From NCBI GenBank assembly GCA_016713005.1, contig JADJPY010000005.1:1-64000 (forward strand): a stretch of 64,000 nucleotides of DNA, in the 5' to 3' direction. The position numbers were made by a program, and so were the translations under genes. Shown here piece after piece: positions 1-9,493 of the stretch; the stretch's first letter is position 1, and every line of letters starts with the position of its first letter. The notes under the pieces are model-generated. The model was not told where the DNA came from. It saw nothing but the letters and a program-made list of their open reading frames with translations, and did no database searches. The stretch comes from Ramlibacter sp. GTDB taxonomy: Bacteria; Pseudomonadota; Gammaproteobacteria; Burkholderiales; Burkholderiaceae_C.

Positions 1-864
1 TTGAGTCCCTGGACGATGTAGAGACCTGCGTTGAAGTGCTGGCAGACGAGCGGCTGCGGGCGGAATTCACCGTCAAACTCAAGCAGTTCCATACAGGTTC
101 GCTGGACGCTGGTGTTTGCGCGTCCAAAGGGCTTGCCTTCTCCAAGGACGCCAAGACCCTCTCGTACATTTACGCACGGGCCCGCTACAAAGAATCCGCC
201 GGTCCTGGGCAGGGACTGTGGGCGCAAGGTTTATAAGCCAGTCGACTTGACCGTAGTAATTTCGCTGGGTGTAGATCCCAAGATTCCGCGGATTGCACTG
301 ACAGACGCGGAGTTCGATATGCATCTGTCGCGCCAGGCGAATGACCGCGCCAAGGCGTCCGAGATGGAACACGCTATCCGCTCCCACATTCGCAAGCATC
401 TGGATGAGGACCCGGTGCTGTTTCGCAAGCTCGGCGAGCGACTCAACGAGATCCTGAAGACGCTGGCGGACCAGTGGGATGACCTGATCGACGCCCTACA
501 AAAAATCATCAGCGACATGCGCGCAGGCGCATCCAGCGATGACGCGGGCCTACCCGACATGCCCGAACACTGCGTGCCTTTCCTGCGCATGCTGCTGGAG
601 GCCGTGGTGGGCACGGAGCGCCCGAGTGATGAGCAGTTGTTGAAGATCCGCGATCTGACTGTGGAGCTTGTCGACATGATTACAGGAGAACTGACCGACA
701 CCTTCTGGGAACCGTACAAGCGGCCAGCACAAGACGCTTTGGGGGCACGCATCTTCAGAGCGCTGCGCACGTCCCGCCTGGTAGCGCCCGGTGATGTGTC
801 AGCCTTGAAAGATCGCCTGCTCGAATTGGCCCGTGCCAACCATGAGAGGTTAACCAGGGCATGA
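1..864 (+). pseudogene. hsdR: C-terminal remnant of type I restriction subunit HsdR, frameshifted
   Basis: This is the tail end of the DNA-translocating restriction subunit of a type I restriction-modification enzyme; the nuclease and helicase domains would lie left of the window. Read from base 3, one frame gives a helical segment containing KDAKTLSYIYARAR and stops near 236. A second frame takes over at about 190-240 (ISLGVDPKIP) and runs to a TGA at 862-864. The helical, charged C-terminal region with HAIRSHIRKH is what HsdR proteins usually show after the helicase domains. At least one indel separates the halves, so no complete subunit can be made as the sequence stands. The stop overlaps the start of the next gene (ATGA), a spacing that suggests one operon. 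Identity as HsdR is from remembered family sequence. Confidence 0.7.
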
Positions 865-1551
865 GCGTGCTGACCGTAGACGATCTCTCCTTCGAGCTGA
901 AACCCAGCAGTCGGCGCAAAACGCTGCAGATCACCGTGGATCGCAGCGGTGATTTGGTGCTGTCTGCACCGCCCGATGTCGAAGAGGAACGTCTGCGCAG
1001 GTTCGTGCTAGAAAAGCGCTTCTGGATCTACGCACGCTGGCAGAAAAGATCGCCTGCAGAAGACGGTACCGACCAAGAGCTACGTCGATGGCGAGGGTTT
1101 TCTGTACCTGGGCCGAAGCTACCGGCTGCGATTGGTGGATGAGCAGGACGCGGCTTTGAAACTGCTGAATGGTCGCTTCATGTTGCGCCGAGACTTGGTC
1201 GAGAACGCCCGGGCCCATTTGGTTCAGTGGTACAGCGCCCGGGCCAAGGTTTGGCTGTGGGACAAGGTACAAGACTATGTGGCACGCATGGAGGTCCAGC
1301 CCGTGGGTGTCAAGGTACAAGACATGGGCTACCGGTGGGGCTCATGCGGCAAAGGCGACTGGCTGTACTTCCACTGGAAGACCATCCTGTTGCCGCCGCG
1401 CATTGCCGAATATGTAGTGGTGCATGAACTGGCACACCTGCATCAACCGCATCTACACCAGAGTTCTGGCAGCGGGTCGAGCGCGCTTTACCGGATTTCG
1501 AGCGGCGCAAGATTTGGCTGGCAGAACACGGCATGGACGTAGAGGGATTTA
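861..1551 (+). pseudogene. YgjP/DUF45-type zinc metallopeptidase, frameshifted
   Basis: This encodes a small SprT/YgjP-like metal-dependent hydrolase that often follows hsdR in type I restriction operons; its role there is not established. The zinc site is visible as VVHELAHL (HExxH) near 1420-1440, preceded by YRWGSCG and a WKTILLPP strand, both characteristic of the family. The start at 861 overlaps the hsdR stop by four bases. Two indels break it: one near 1040-1075, where the frame moves to QKTVPTKSYVDGEG, and one near 1445, after which TPEFWQRVERALPDFERR continues in another frame. Rejoined, the protein would be about 230 residues, normal for the family. The last metal ligand region lies across the second break. 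Confidence 0.72.
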
Positions 1552-1556
1552 AAACG

Positions 1557-3377
1557 ATGGCACAGAACTATTTCAACAACGATCATTTCAAGCTGCTGGA
1601 ACAAGTGGAAGGGAACGGTCCATGACAAGAGCAACCCGGAGCAGCGCGTCTACGAGGAACTGGGACAGGCGTACGACGTTACCAAGCACTGGGCTGAGGC
1701 GCTGCAACAACAACTGTTCAAGAACGGATGGACCAAGACTGTTCGCAAGCCGACAGATCAGTGGCAAAAAAAAGTTCATCCCCTATAATCAAGGCGGTTT
1801 ACCCTTCGAACAATGCAACCGAGGGGCTGGCCTACACGGTTGGAATCGACGCCGACCTTGGTTTTGTAGTCAAGATCGACTTGGTAGATATCAAGGTCGA
1901 CGACCCGGCATTGCGGAAAAGTACGAACAGATTCGCGGGCCACTTACCCTTCCATGGTCGCCCATCAAGTCCGCTGCCGAGGGCTCGCTCTGGACTTCAC
2001 CGCACTGGTCGATTGGAGCGTCGAGTCGATCCAGAAATTCAAATTGACCTACGACGATGTTGCCGACCAGTTGGGCCTATCCGCAGGGCAAGACCAGGAA
2101 GCTTTGCTGCACCATTTCCAGGGGCACGAAGACTTCGTCGAACGCCAACCACTGTGGACTTCCACGACGACAGAGCTGTTCGGTCGCCTGGCGCGTGCAG
2201 TAAACGAAATGGGATTGGACTGGTGGTTCACCCGTGCCACAAACAGCCAGCTGCGCTTTGGACGCAAGGAAAAGGGTGCTGTCAAAGGCGGGCCCGTCGG
2301 GTGGCTGTTCTTGCGCAAGGATGGCATCCGGGTCAGTTGGTCTGCCTTTGCCGGACTGGATGATCTGGACTCTACCGATCTCACGAGCGAGCTTGTCCAG
2401 CTCTTCGAGGCCGCCGACAAGGACGAAGGCAGTTGGCCATCCAAACTAGGTGCACGCTCTGGACGCAACGGCTACTGGCCCGACGACTACGCCATTGAAG
2501 ACGAGCCCGGGCCTGCGTCCCGTAATCACAAAGCGAGGCAAGAAGCGCGCAGCGGACAGCGATACAGCCGCAGCGTCGAATGGTGAGGTGCGATACGAAA
2601 TCAAACCAGGCGCCTTCTTGAGGCTGTGTGACCGGGCGCGCAGGAACCCGTCGCGACAGTACGCGATGGTGATTGATGAGATCAATCGCGGGAATATCAG
2701 CAAGATCTTCGGCGAGCTCATCACGCTCGTGGAAGTAGACAAACGCGAAGGCGCAAAGTATCCCGTCGCAGTGACGCTGCCGTACTCCGCCGAGAGTTTC
2801 AGCGTACCTTCGAACGTTGACGTGATCGGGACGATGAATACGGCAGACCGATCATTGGCACTTGGTCGACACCGCACTTCGCCGTCGCTTCGAGTTTATT
2901 GAGTCAATGCCAAAGCCCTCGGTTTTGGCAGGTACCATCGTCTCCCACAAAGGCATGAACATCAACATCGAGCAGTTGCTGACCATGCTGAACAAGCGGA
3001 TCGAGGCCCTGTACGACCGTGACCACACGGTGGGGCATGCCTACTTTACGCGCATCAAAGACCTGAAAGATGAAGATCGCTTCAGCGAGCTGAAAACCGT
3101 GTTCAGGAACAAGATCATTCCGCTCCTGGAGGAATACTTTTTCGACGACTGGCAGAAAATTCGACTGGTCCTGGGCGATAACCAGAAGCCGAAACAGGAG
3201 CATCAGTTCGTGCATGAAATCGGCCGCGAGGAGGATCTGCTGGCGCTCTTCGGCCGTGAGCACGAGCTGGATCAGTACGCGATTCGTTCTCGCTATCAGT
3301 TGAACGCGGCCGCGCTTGATCAGCCAGACGCGTATGTCGGCATCTATGCAGCCAAACCTGCCGTGACCGCCGGATGA
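1557..3377 (+). pseudogene. mcrB: McrB-like AAA+ restriction GTPase, frameshifted and missing its Walker A region
   Basis: This is the motor subunit of a McrBC-type system, which cleaves modified DNA together with McrC. The N-terminal part (about 1557-2500) is a DNA-recognition-type domain with motifs such as GLDWWFTRATNSQLRFG. The AAA+ half begins abruptly at GLRPVI (about 2512) and keeps Walker B (VIDEINRGN, about 2670) and the sensor segment GTMNTADRSLAL (about 2830) followed by an arginine-rich RRRFEF. No GxxGxGKT occurs anywhere between the two halves, although family members have it before the EGLRPV segment; about 150 codons appear to be deleted with the join near 2505-2512. Single-base shifts are also seen near 1625, 1785, 1930 and 2863 (an extra T in GCACTTGG). 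The stop overlaps the mcrC start (ATGA at 3374-3377). Confidence 0.75.
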
Positions 3378-4710
3378 ATTCCCTGACGATCTTTTGAGTT
3401 CGACAAGGTGGTCGAAGCAAAGGCCGGAGCGGTCGGGCTTGCTGTGCCCAAGCGTGTATTCGCATGGCTGGACACGCAGTCCCTGAGAAGTGATGAAGAT
3501 GCCCCTGGATGGCTCAAGCCGACTCAACTGAATGGTCAGCGGGCAATTCAGGTCACCAGCTATGTTGGTGTTATTCGCGCCCCTTGCGGGTTTCAAATCG
3601 AGGTACTGCCAAAAACCGGAAGGAACATCGCCTGAGGAGGCGCGCGCACTCCTCATCGCGATGTCGAAGTGCCTGGCCGGTTTTCGGCACATCAAGACAG
3701 CCAACGCAGACTTGGTCGCTGAACGCATGCCTCTATTGGAGGTATTCATCCAGCAGTTCCTGTTGGGAGTCGGTTCGCTGGTTAAGCGCGGACTTCGCAG
3801 TGACTATGTCGCGCAACAGGACAACCTCTTTGCACTTCGTGGCCGGTTGTTGGGTTGCAAAGCAGATCTCCCAAAATCTGGTCAGGCGAGACCGATTCTT
3901 CACCGAGCATGACGAGTTTTCGCAGGACCGCGCAGAGAACCGACTGATCCACACGGCGCTTCGCCATGTGCTCACCCTGTGCAGATCGCAGGAGAGCCAG
4001 CGTGTCGCACGCGAACTCGGTTTCGTCTTCGCGGATGTTCCTCTGTCAGTAGATGTCGCCCTAGACATTCAGCGGATCAGGCTAGATCGCGGCATGGGCT
4101 ACTACGAGTCCGCACTGGACTGGGCGAAGCTAATCCTGCAGGGTCTCAGCCCCATCTCCGGTATGGGAAAGCACCATGCCCCGTCACTGCTTTTTCCTAT
4201 GGAGGCGTTGTTCGAGGCTTATGTCGAGAAGCACTTGGTGAAGCAGTTACGCGAAGACTTCGTCCTGAAGGCACAGGCAAGTAGCCAGCACCTCGTTGCG
4301 CACGACGATCAGCGATGGTTCCGCTTGAAGCCCGATCTGTTGGTAAAGCAGAAGCAAACCACGCGATTGGTCCTGGATACGAAGTGGAAGCTGTTGGATG
4401 CGGCGAAGAAGAACGGACGCGAGAAGTATCAGCTCAGCCAGGCCGACTTTTACCAGCTTTACGCCTATGGTCACCACTACCTGACGGCACTGGGGACATC
4501 GTATTGATCTACCCAAAGACGGATACATTCACGGAGCCGCTGCCTGTCTTCGAATTTACGAAGGCGAATGGGATGCGGCTTTGGGTGCTGCCGTTTTGTC
4601 TCACGAAGCGCCAGCTCATGCTTCCAGATTCGCCAGCATTCGACACCACTTTCATTCATGACAATTCAAACAAAGCCCGAGCCGACAGCTTGAACGCTGT
4701 TCCGGCTTGA
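3374..4710 (+). pseudogene. mcrC: McrC-like nuclease subunit of McrBC restriction system, frameshifted
   Basis: This is the partner of McrB: it supplies the nuclease and stimulates the GTPase. The start MNSLTIF at 3374 overlaps the mcrB stop, as is normal for mcrBC. A run of four T at about 3392 throws the frame (FEFDKVVEAK follows in the next frame). Further shifts lie near 3625, 3880 and 4490. Recognisable pieces are VGVIRAPCGFQIEVLPKTG, a helical middle, and the C-terminal PD-(D/E)XK core: RLKPDLLV followed by LVLDTKWKLLD, then YQLYAYGHHYL. The catalytic D and D-x-K pattern is preserved. Rejoined length is about 445 residues, close to family size. The indels, several at homopolymers, make it non-functional unless they are sequencing errors. 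Confidence 0.75.
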
Positions 4711-4736
4711 GAGCAAAGAATATGAGGAATACATAG

Positions 4737-5677
4737 ATGGCACTTAACCTCGGCAAAGTGGTGGTGGATTACCTGGCCACGCATCCAGAACACAAGTTCT
4801 CTGCTCGACAGATCGCCGAGTGGATTTTGAAACCTATCCTGCAGAATGCCAAGAAAAAGATCCAATAGCCGAGGCGATTACATCAAAACTGATGCCGACT
4901 TGGTAACAACTGGTTGCGGAGATCAGCTCTCACGACCTCGCTTGCAGAAACGGAACCCAGAGCTGAAAAAAACCGAGGGGCGGCCGCGCAAGTACTACTA
5001 CTCGACAATGTCTGACGTCGCGGAAGTGGCTGCCGTTGAGAGCGTGATTGCCAGCCTGCGGCAGACGCAAATGGTAAATCGCAGGGAGAGCACGCGATGT
5101 ACCCGCTGCTCTCGCTGTATCTGTGGGAAGAGTTTGGCGTCTACTCGAAACGCATCGATGAGAAGCGCTCATCGAACAAGCGCGGGCCGAACGGCAACCG
5201 GTGGCTGTACCCGGACGTGGTCGGGATGGAGGACTTGGGCGCGGAGTGGCACCAGGAGGTGCGGGACTGCGTGAATCAGTATTCCGACAAGCGCACCAAG
5301 TTGTGGTCGTTCGAGGCCAAGTTGCTAATCAAACTGCCGGAAATGTGCGAGTTTTTTTCCAGGCGGTTTCCAACTCGTCGTGGGCTAACTTCGGCTATCT
5401 GGTCGCTGCAGAGATTGAGGGCCAGGACACGCTGAAGGAATTGCGAATGCTGTTCGCTGCGCACGGCATCGGCCTGATTAAATTGGATGCCGAGAACCCG
5501 GCAGAAAGTCAGGTTTTGATTCCGGCCCGCGAGCGAGACGAGATCGATTGGGACATGGCCAATCGACTGGCCACGGAGAACAGGGATTATCTGGAATACG
5601 TAAAGCTGGTGAAGCAGTTCTATCAAACCGGCGAAGCAAGACTGGCCGATTGGGATGTGCCAGAAACTACGGACTGA
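4737..5677 (+). pseudogene. HrgA-like protein (COG2958 type) of the restriction cluster, frameshifted
   Basis: The start MALNLGKVVVDYL at 4737 has a GAGGAA ribosome-binding site nine bases upstream. The N-terminus (FSARQIAEWI) looks like a winged-helix DNA-binding domain. The middle carries RPRKYYY, and the C-terminal half contains YLWEEFGVYSKRIDEKRSS, SSWANFGYLVAAEI and IDWDMANRLA. This arrangement matches, from memory, HrgA-type proteins found beside restriction genes, whose biochemical role is unknown. Shifts occur near 4830, 4905, 5080 and 5335. It follows mcrC by 27 bases, so it probably belonged to the same defence operon. Confidence is good for the family and low for function. Confidence 0.6.
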
Positions 5678-5683
5678 ATATCT

Positions 5684-5974
5684 TCACTCAAGATGGCCAA
5701 CGACATCGAGGTGCTGTTCGCCACGTTGAAACACCCCAATCCACCCGGTACGTGAGTCGGTGCGAACCCGGCTCACGTGTAGTACAAAACCATCGCAGTC
5801 GCGCATTTGGGCTGTGGCGAAATCCGACGTGTCGAATTTGGCCTCGCGCACCAGCGTGGTGGCTACCGACTTCATGGCCGACTCGAATAGATCGAGCAAG
5901 TAGTCTTGCTGGCTGGCGTCGATGTTGCGCGAAGTGACGTCGTCAATGACGGCGCGCTTGAATCGGTTGCTCAT
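5684..5974 (-). CDS. Hypothetical prophage protein at the end of the late operon
   Basis: This is a 96-residue frame starting MSNRFKRAVIDDVT, with AGGAGC ten bases upstream of the ATG at 5974. It is mostly helical and charged, with no membrane segment and no motif I recognise. The last roughly 25 codons run through the palindrome at 5750-5778 and across the stub gene on the other strand, so the native C-terminus may have been replaced by host sequence at integration. It is separated from the lysozyme gene by 79 bases and is the last gene read from the late phage strand. Confidence 0.55.
   Translation of the reverse strand: MSNRFKRAVIDDVTSRNIDASQQDYLLDLFESAMKSVATTLVREAKFDTSDFATAQMRDCDGFVLHVSRVRTDSRTGWIGVFQRGEQHLDVVGHLE
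5693..5755 (+). pseudogene. 5' stub of an unidentified gene cut off at the prophage edge
   Basis: A 20-codon frame (MANDIEVLFATLKHPN then PPGT and TGA) starts 15 bases after the HrgA-like stop, on the same strand. It reads like the beginning of a normal cytoplasmic protein that ends abruptly inside the palindrome at 5750-5778. I infer that a gene continuing the defence operon was interrupted here by the prophage. I do not recognise the protein, and its missing part is not seen elsewhere in the window. The upstream base composition gives only a weak ribosome-binding site. Confidence 0.35.
5750..5778. other. Imperfect palindrome at left prophage edge, candidate attachment site
   Basis: ACGTGAG at 5750-5756 is answered by CTCACGT at 5772-5778; with the adjoining CGG/CCG the arms pair over 11 positions with one mismatch. 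It lies where plus-strand defence genes stop and minus-strand phage genes begin. Large serine recombinases use imperfect palindromes of about 40-50 bp as attachment sites, and one such recombinase is encoded at 50.6 kb. No run of T follows the hairpin, so it is a poor terminator. The right-hand partner site was not found. Confidence 0.35.
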
Positions 5975-6053
5975 GGTTGATGCTCCTTTTTGGCGTGGAT
6001 GACATGAACGCGCTGTTCGGGGATGAAGCCAAGCTCTTCCGGACGTTTCTGGT

Positions 6054-6521
6054 TCAGGTGTTGCGAAGCAGCCAAGTGGGCTCTGCCTCCCGCCGAGTGA
6101 CAAGTCCGGATAGCACTCTTCCGCCGCCATAGACCCACCGTCGCAGTTCCTGACTAGCTGCGGTCCAATCCCGCTGGTTAACCCTTCGACGCAGCGTTGA
6201 TGTCTGCAGCCGCCCCGCGCCGAGGTTGAAAGTGAAGTCGACGATGGCCGCGAGCCGCCCCTCCGACTCGGTGGCCAGTACTGGGCAGTAACGCAGCGTC
6301 GCCGCCAATGCCGTCTGCAAATCACGCGCCAGATGGACCTCGGCTTCGGCCTCCGTAATCGGTGGATGCTTCGGGTCGCAGAGGTGGCCGTAGCCAATCG
6401 TCCAGAAGCCCGCAGGGCAGATGTAAGGGAATTGCGGAGGTATCAATCCACGCTTCACCCGGCGCTGGAACCCCTCGAAGCGCTTAGCCAGGTCGATGGC
6501 CATTTTTGGCACTTTGATCAC
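6054..6521 (-). CDS. Phage lysozyme / endolysin, glycoside hydrolase family 24
   Basis: This muramidase degrades host peptidoglycan at the end of the lytic cycle. The family core is clear: glutamate in RFEGF (residue 16) and FWTIGYGHL with the threonine at 41. The position six residues before that threonine is a cysteine (YICPAG), as in a subset of family members, rather than aspartate; the E-to-C spacing is longer than usual, with a basic RRVKRG insert. The C-terminal half contains IVDFTFNLGAG and WTAASQELRRWV, both typical. The GTG at 6521 is chosen as start because it overlaps the upstream stop (GTGA); an internal ATG at 6503 lacks a ribosome-binding site. There is no signal peptide, so release depends on the upstream membrane genes. 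Confidence 0.85.
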   Translation of the reverse strand: MIKVPKMAIDLAKRFEGFQRRVKRGLIPPQFPYICPAGFWTIGYGHLCDPKHPPITEAEAEVHLARDLQTALAATLRYCPVLATESEGRLAAIVDFTFNLGAGRLQTSTLRRRVNQRDWTAASQELRRWVYGGGRVLSGLVTRREAEPTWLLRNT

Positions 6522-6994
6522 GACCGCGCCCGATCGAACACGCGACCGAGGAACCAGAAGTTCAGCACGCCAGCCCACAGCGCCTGGTCCGCTTCTGTCC
6601 AAGCATGCAGGATCGCTGTACCCCAGCCTGCACCAGCGGTGACAGCCGCCATGAACGCGGCAGTCTTGGCGGCGCAGTACAGTGCCATGAACCAGTACGT
6701 GATTACCGGGCGGACGCTTGCAGACAAGGCATCGGCCCATTGCACTCCCGTTTTCTCGCCCTGAGTACGCACAGCATCGCGCAATGCGTCGATGGCACCG
6801 GTGTTCCAGGCTGCATCCGCACTGGCCCCAATCTCTGACATGCGCTGGGCACCACGAATCTTTTCGAACTCCAGTGCTTTGTCCTGCATCGCCAGTTCGT
6901 GGCCACGCTCGCCATTACGGTCCATCCATTTGAGAATTTCGGGTGCCAATCGGAACACGCCACCTAGCAATCCGCCCAGAAGCGTCTCGATCAT
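6518..6994 (-). CDS. Holin-like phage membrane protein
   Basis: This is a 158-residue protein with an N-terminal amphipathic stretch (MIETLLGGLLGGVFRL), a long charged middle and two or three hydrophobic segments in the C-terminal half (VITYWFMALYCAAKTAAFMA and a second around ALWAGVLNFWFLG). The position directly upstream of the lysozyme and the topology fit a holin of the three-transmembrane type, which permeabilises the inner membrane. It overlaps both neighbours by four bases (ATGA upstream, GTGA downstream), showing a tightly packed lysis operon. Family assignment is by topology and context only. Confidence 0.6.
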   Translation of the reverse strand: MIETLLGGLLGGVFRLAPEILKWMDRNGERGHELAMQDKALEFEKIRGAQRMSEIGASADAAWNTGAIDALRDAVRTQGEKTGVQWADALSASVRPVITYWFMALYCAAKTAAFMAAVTAGAGWGTAILHAWTEADQALWAGVLNFWFLGRVFDRARS

Positions 6995-7290
6995 TGGCCA
7001 CCCCCGAAAACTTTGAATTTGATTACTGCACCCGCCACCAAGGCCAGCAGCAGGCCAGTAGTGACTGCTTTCACGACCGTTCGCCATGCGGTCATGCGCG
7101 CTTCACGCCAAGCATCGAGCAGATTGCGCAGCGCACGAATGTCGCGTGCTGCGTCCTCACCATCAAGCCCAACCTCGTGCAAGGCATTCAGCGCGCCGCG
7201 CTCTGCAGCGCGTTCCAGCACAGCCTCAAACTCTTCCTGTGGAAGCGTAACCATGCGACGTCTCTCAATCTGTGTCGTTTCCATTTTCAT
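6991..7290 (-). CDS. Small phage membrane protein of the lysis block
   Basis: This 99-residue protein starts MKMETTQ, with CTGGAGC just upstream of the ATG at 7290. An N-terminal charged helix (LPQEEFEAVLERAAERG) is followed by a long amphipathic helix and a single C-terminal transmembrane segment (VTTGLLLALVAGAVIKF). Small proteins of this layout, possibly the DUF6127 type, are common beside holin genes, and it could serve as antiholin or accessory lysis factor. No spanin pair with a lipobox is visible in or near it. The stop overlaps the downstream start by four bases. Confidence 0.55.
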   Translation of the reverse strand: MKMETTQIERRRMVTLPQEEFEAVLERAAERGALNALHEVGLDGEDAARDIRALRNLLDAWREARMTAWRTVVKAVTTGLLLALVAGAVIKFKVFGGGQ

Positions 7291-7369
7291 GCTCCAGAAA
7301 TGCGAAACCCGCGCAATGCAAGGTTGCATTGGCGGGTCTCAGGGTTAACTACGAAATACCAGTTGCGTT

Positions 7370-7591
7370 TTAGATGTCAATGATTTCCAGAGTCAGGTTC
7401 GGTGCGATGGCTTCCACCACCGCATCGCGCACAAACACTTTCTGGCCCACAAACGCGTCGCCACGCGCTTTCAGGAGCCCACCACCGGGCATCTGCACGG
7501 TGACAACTCCACCGCTTACCGCGATGACAGTGCCTACCTGCAATGGCGGGTCTGGCAGCAATGCACGAAGCTGCTGATACAGGTTATGCAT
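7370..7591 (-). CDS. Small phage protein, probably an OB-fold hub or baseplate component
   Basis: This is a 73-residue protein starting MHNLYQQLRALLPDPP, followed by a beta-rich domain with VGTVIAVSGGVVTVQMPGGG. That strand pattern resembles the small OB-type domains that plug phage tail hubs, but similarity is only structural intuition. The start codon lies inside the last codons of the preceding large tail protein (overlap 7584-7591), so the two are translationally coupled. A 79-base gap then separates it from the lysis genes. Confidence 0.5.
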   Translation of the reverse strand: MHNLYQQLRALLPDPPLQVGTVIAVSGGVVTVQMPGGGLLKARGDAFVGQKVFVRDAVVEAIAPNLTLEIIDI

Positions 7592-9476
7592 AGGTCTGCA
7601 CTCCCAGGGTTTGCCAAACCTCCGGCAATCCGGCTTCAACTTGTGTTGAGCGAACAAGGCCACGCCGGAAAACACTGCCATCCTGGTAGTCCACGAAGGC
7701 ACCCGGAACAATGATTCCTGTCTCAGCCAACACCGGCAGGCGCAAACTCACTTCGATTTGCCGTCCCGTATCCGCCAAAAGAGCAATGCCACGCTGGCGT
7801 GCCGCCGTGGCGTTGGTGACCAGGGCATCCACCACCATCGGAGCCAGGATTTCGCCAGCGGTGCCGGTTCGGGTCACCTGTCCGAGCACTCCCACTTCCT
7901 GCCCGGAGACGAACACCCGGTTGTAGGCTGGCTTTTCAATCCAGCGCAAGGACTCTCGCGAGGTGACGTCGGCAGGCAGCTGAAAGTCGGGAGTCACCGT
8001 GTCCCACTCCCACGGTACGGTGGGATAGCGTGGAAGGACTCGAATGATCTGGCTTGATGCATGCGGTTGCACGTAGCCACCGGCGGAGGCTGCGATTTTG
8101 TTGAGCGCGCCGATGTACGAACCCTGGTGATTGAACACGCCTGCAGGGATTGACCAATCAACAAGTCCCCACTGCACCTCCCACCCCAATGACACACCGT
8201 TGAAGGTCAACACATCTCCCATGAGCTGCTGCGCAGTTCGACCCTGACTATTCGTGAAACTGAGCGTCGGCGCATAGGGAGCATCCAGCAACGCCGTCTT
8301 GCCGCGCCCCGAAACTCGCAAATTGTTGCTACCAAACTCCCGGGTTCGCTCAATGCTCTCCACCAGGGCGCGAAACGCGGTGCCATTGATGACCGCCTCG
8401 ACCTCAACTGGCGAGCCATTTCCCGCTGGCTCCAGATCAGCCAAGGCACGACCGGGTAATGCAGCGCTGAAACTCCAGGTCCACGAGTCCACGTCCAAAC
8501 CGACGGTCATGCTGAAAGTGGGCAGCGAAATATTGCCGTCCACGCGGTGCAGACTGGCATTGTTTACAACCATGTAAATCCTCCGTATGGGCACCACCAC
8601 CGTCTCGCCGGTTGGCAGAGGTGTTGCGTGTCGTTCGCAGATAAAAACCAAACCGGTGTCCATTGCCCATGCCACGTCGAACAGCAAATGGGTGTTAGGC
8701 AAGTAGCAAGGGTCCCGCACCGGCGGCGTTGTTGGTACGGTTGCCACCCAGCGGCCCGCCCTGGGCCGCCAACCGTCCTGGTGGCCAAGTTGCCAACCTC
8801 GATTGCCTCTGAACGCCCGTCCAGCACTGCTCAGTGCGCCGAATCGATACCCGGCGGCGGCGCTCCACCGACCCTGCAACACGGATGGCGCTTTGAGGCT
8901 CGCATTAAAGAAGTCACGCACCCGCGATGCGCCCAACCTGGTTGCGACCTGAAAGGCGCTCTCAATGCGCAGACGCACTGCCGGATCACCACTCTGAAAT
9001 GGCAGTGAACTCGGCTCGGGATGTTGGTGCAAGGCAACTTCAAAAGCCGCCAAGGTGCGCGTGTCATGGCCGAGCGCCGAATACTGGGCAGCGGAGACAC
9101 CCAACAAAGACCGATCTCCAGACGTCCAGTTGTCCTGCGACCCCAATGGCTGACGATTCGCCACCGTATGCTGCCCCGTAGCTCCAAACTCCGTCGCGGC
9201 CGCACTTTTTGACCACGGCACCGCCACCTTGGCCACAGTGGGTCGCTGCGTTTTGCTCTGATACAAGGCACTCGAGGCAAAGGTCATCTCCGGAAAGACA
9301 ACCACCAAGGTGCACGGAATGATGGAACTGGCGCGACCCGCAAAACTGAGATCTGCAAACTGGCCAGCCAACTCCAGTGTTCTGGCCGGAGCCTCACCCA
9401 GTAAATCACCAAACAACAGCGTCCAAGGGGGACCCGCAGCGGGCGTACGCTCAAAGTACAGGTCAACGGTTGCCAT
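7584..9476 (-). CDS. Large phage tail-hub-like virion protein
   Basis: This 630-residue intact protein starts MATVDLYFERTP. The first 300 residues are low in recognisable motifs. The C-terminal half has the character of a tail-hub protein: VDSWTWSFSAALPG, VEAVINGTAFRALVESIERTREFG, GRTAQQLMGDVL and a long beta-rich end with ITVPGAFVDYQDG-like strands. By position, between the tail structural genes and lysis block, it is likely part of the distal tail. It is one of the few long genes in the prophage without an obvious frameshift. I cannot assign a named family with certainty. Confidence 0.55.
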   Translation of the reverse strand: MATVDLYFERTPAAGPPWTLLFGDLLGEAPARTLELAGQFADLSFAGRASSIIPCTLVVVFPEMTFASSALYQSKTQRPTVAKVAVPWSKSAAATEFGATGQHTVANRQPLGSQDNWTSGDRSLLGVSAAQYSALGHDTRTLAAFEVALHQHPEPSSLPFQSGDPAVRLRIESAFQVATRLGASRVRDFFNASLKAPSVLQGRWSAAAGYRFGALSSAGRAFRGNRGWQLGHQDGWRPRAGRWVATVPTTPPVRDPCYLPNTHLLFDVAWAMDTGLVFICERHATPLPTGETVVVPIRRIYMVVNNASLHRVDGNISLPTFSMTVGLDVDSWTWSFSAALPGRALADLEPAGNGSPVEVEAVINGTAFRALVESIERTREFGSNNLRVSGRGKTALLDAPYAPTLSFTNSQGRTAQQLMGDVLTFNGVSLGWEVQWGLVDWSIPAGVFNHQGSYIGALNKIAASAGGYVQPHASSQIIRVLPRYPTVPWEWDTVTPDFQLPADVTSRESLRWIEKPAYNRVFVSGQEVGVLGQVTRTGTAGEILAPMVVDALVTNATAARQRGIALLADTGRQIEVSLRLPVLAETGIIVPGAFVDYQDGSVFRRGLVRSTQVEAGLPEVWQTLGVQTYA

Positions 9477-9493
9477 GCTTTACTCTCCCGGAT

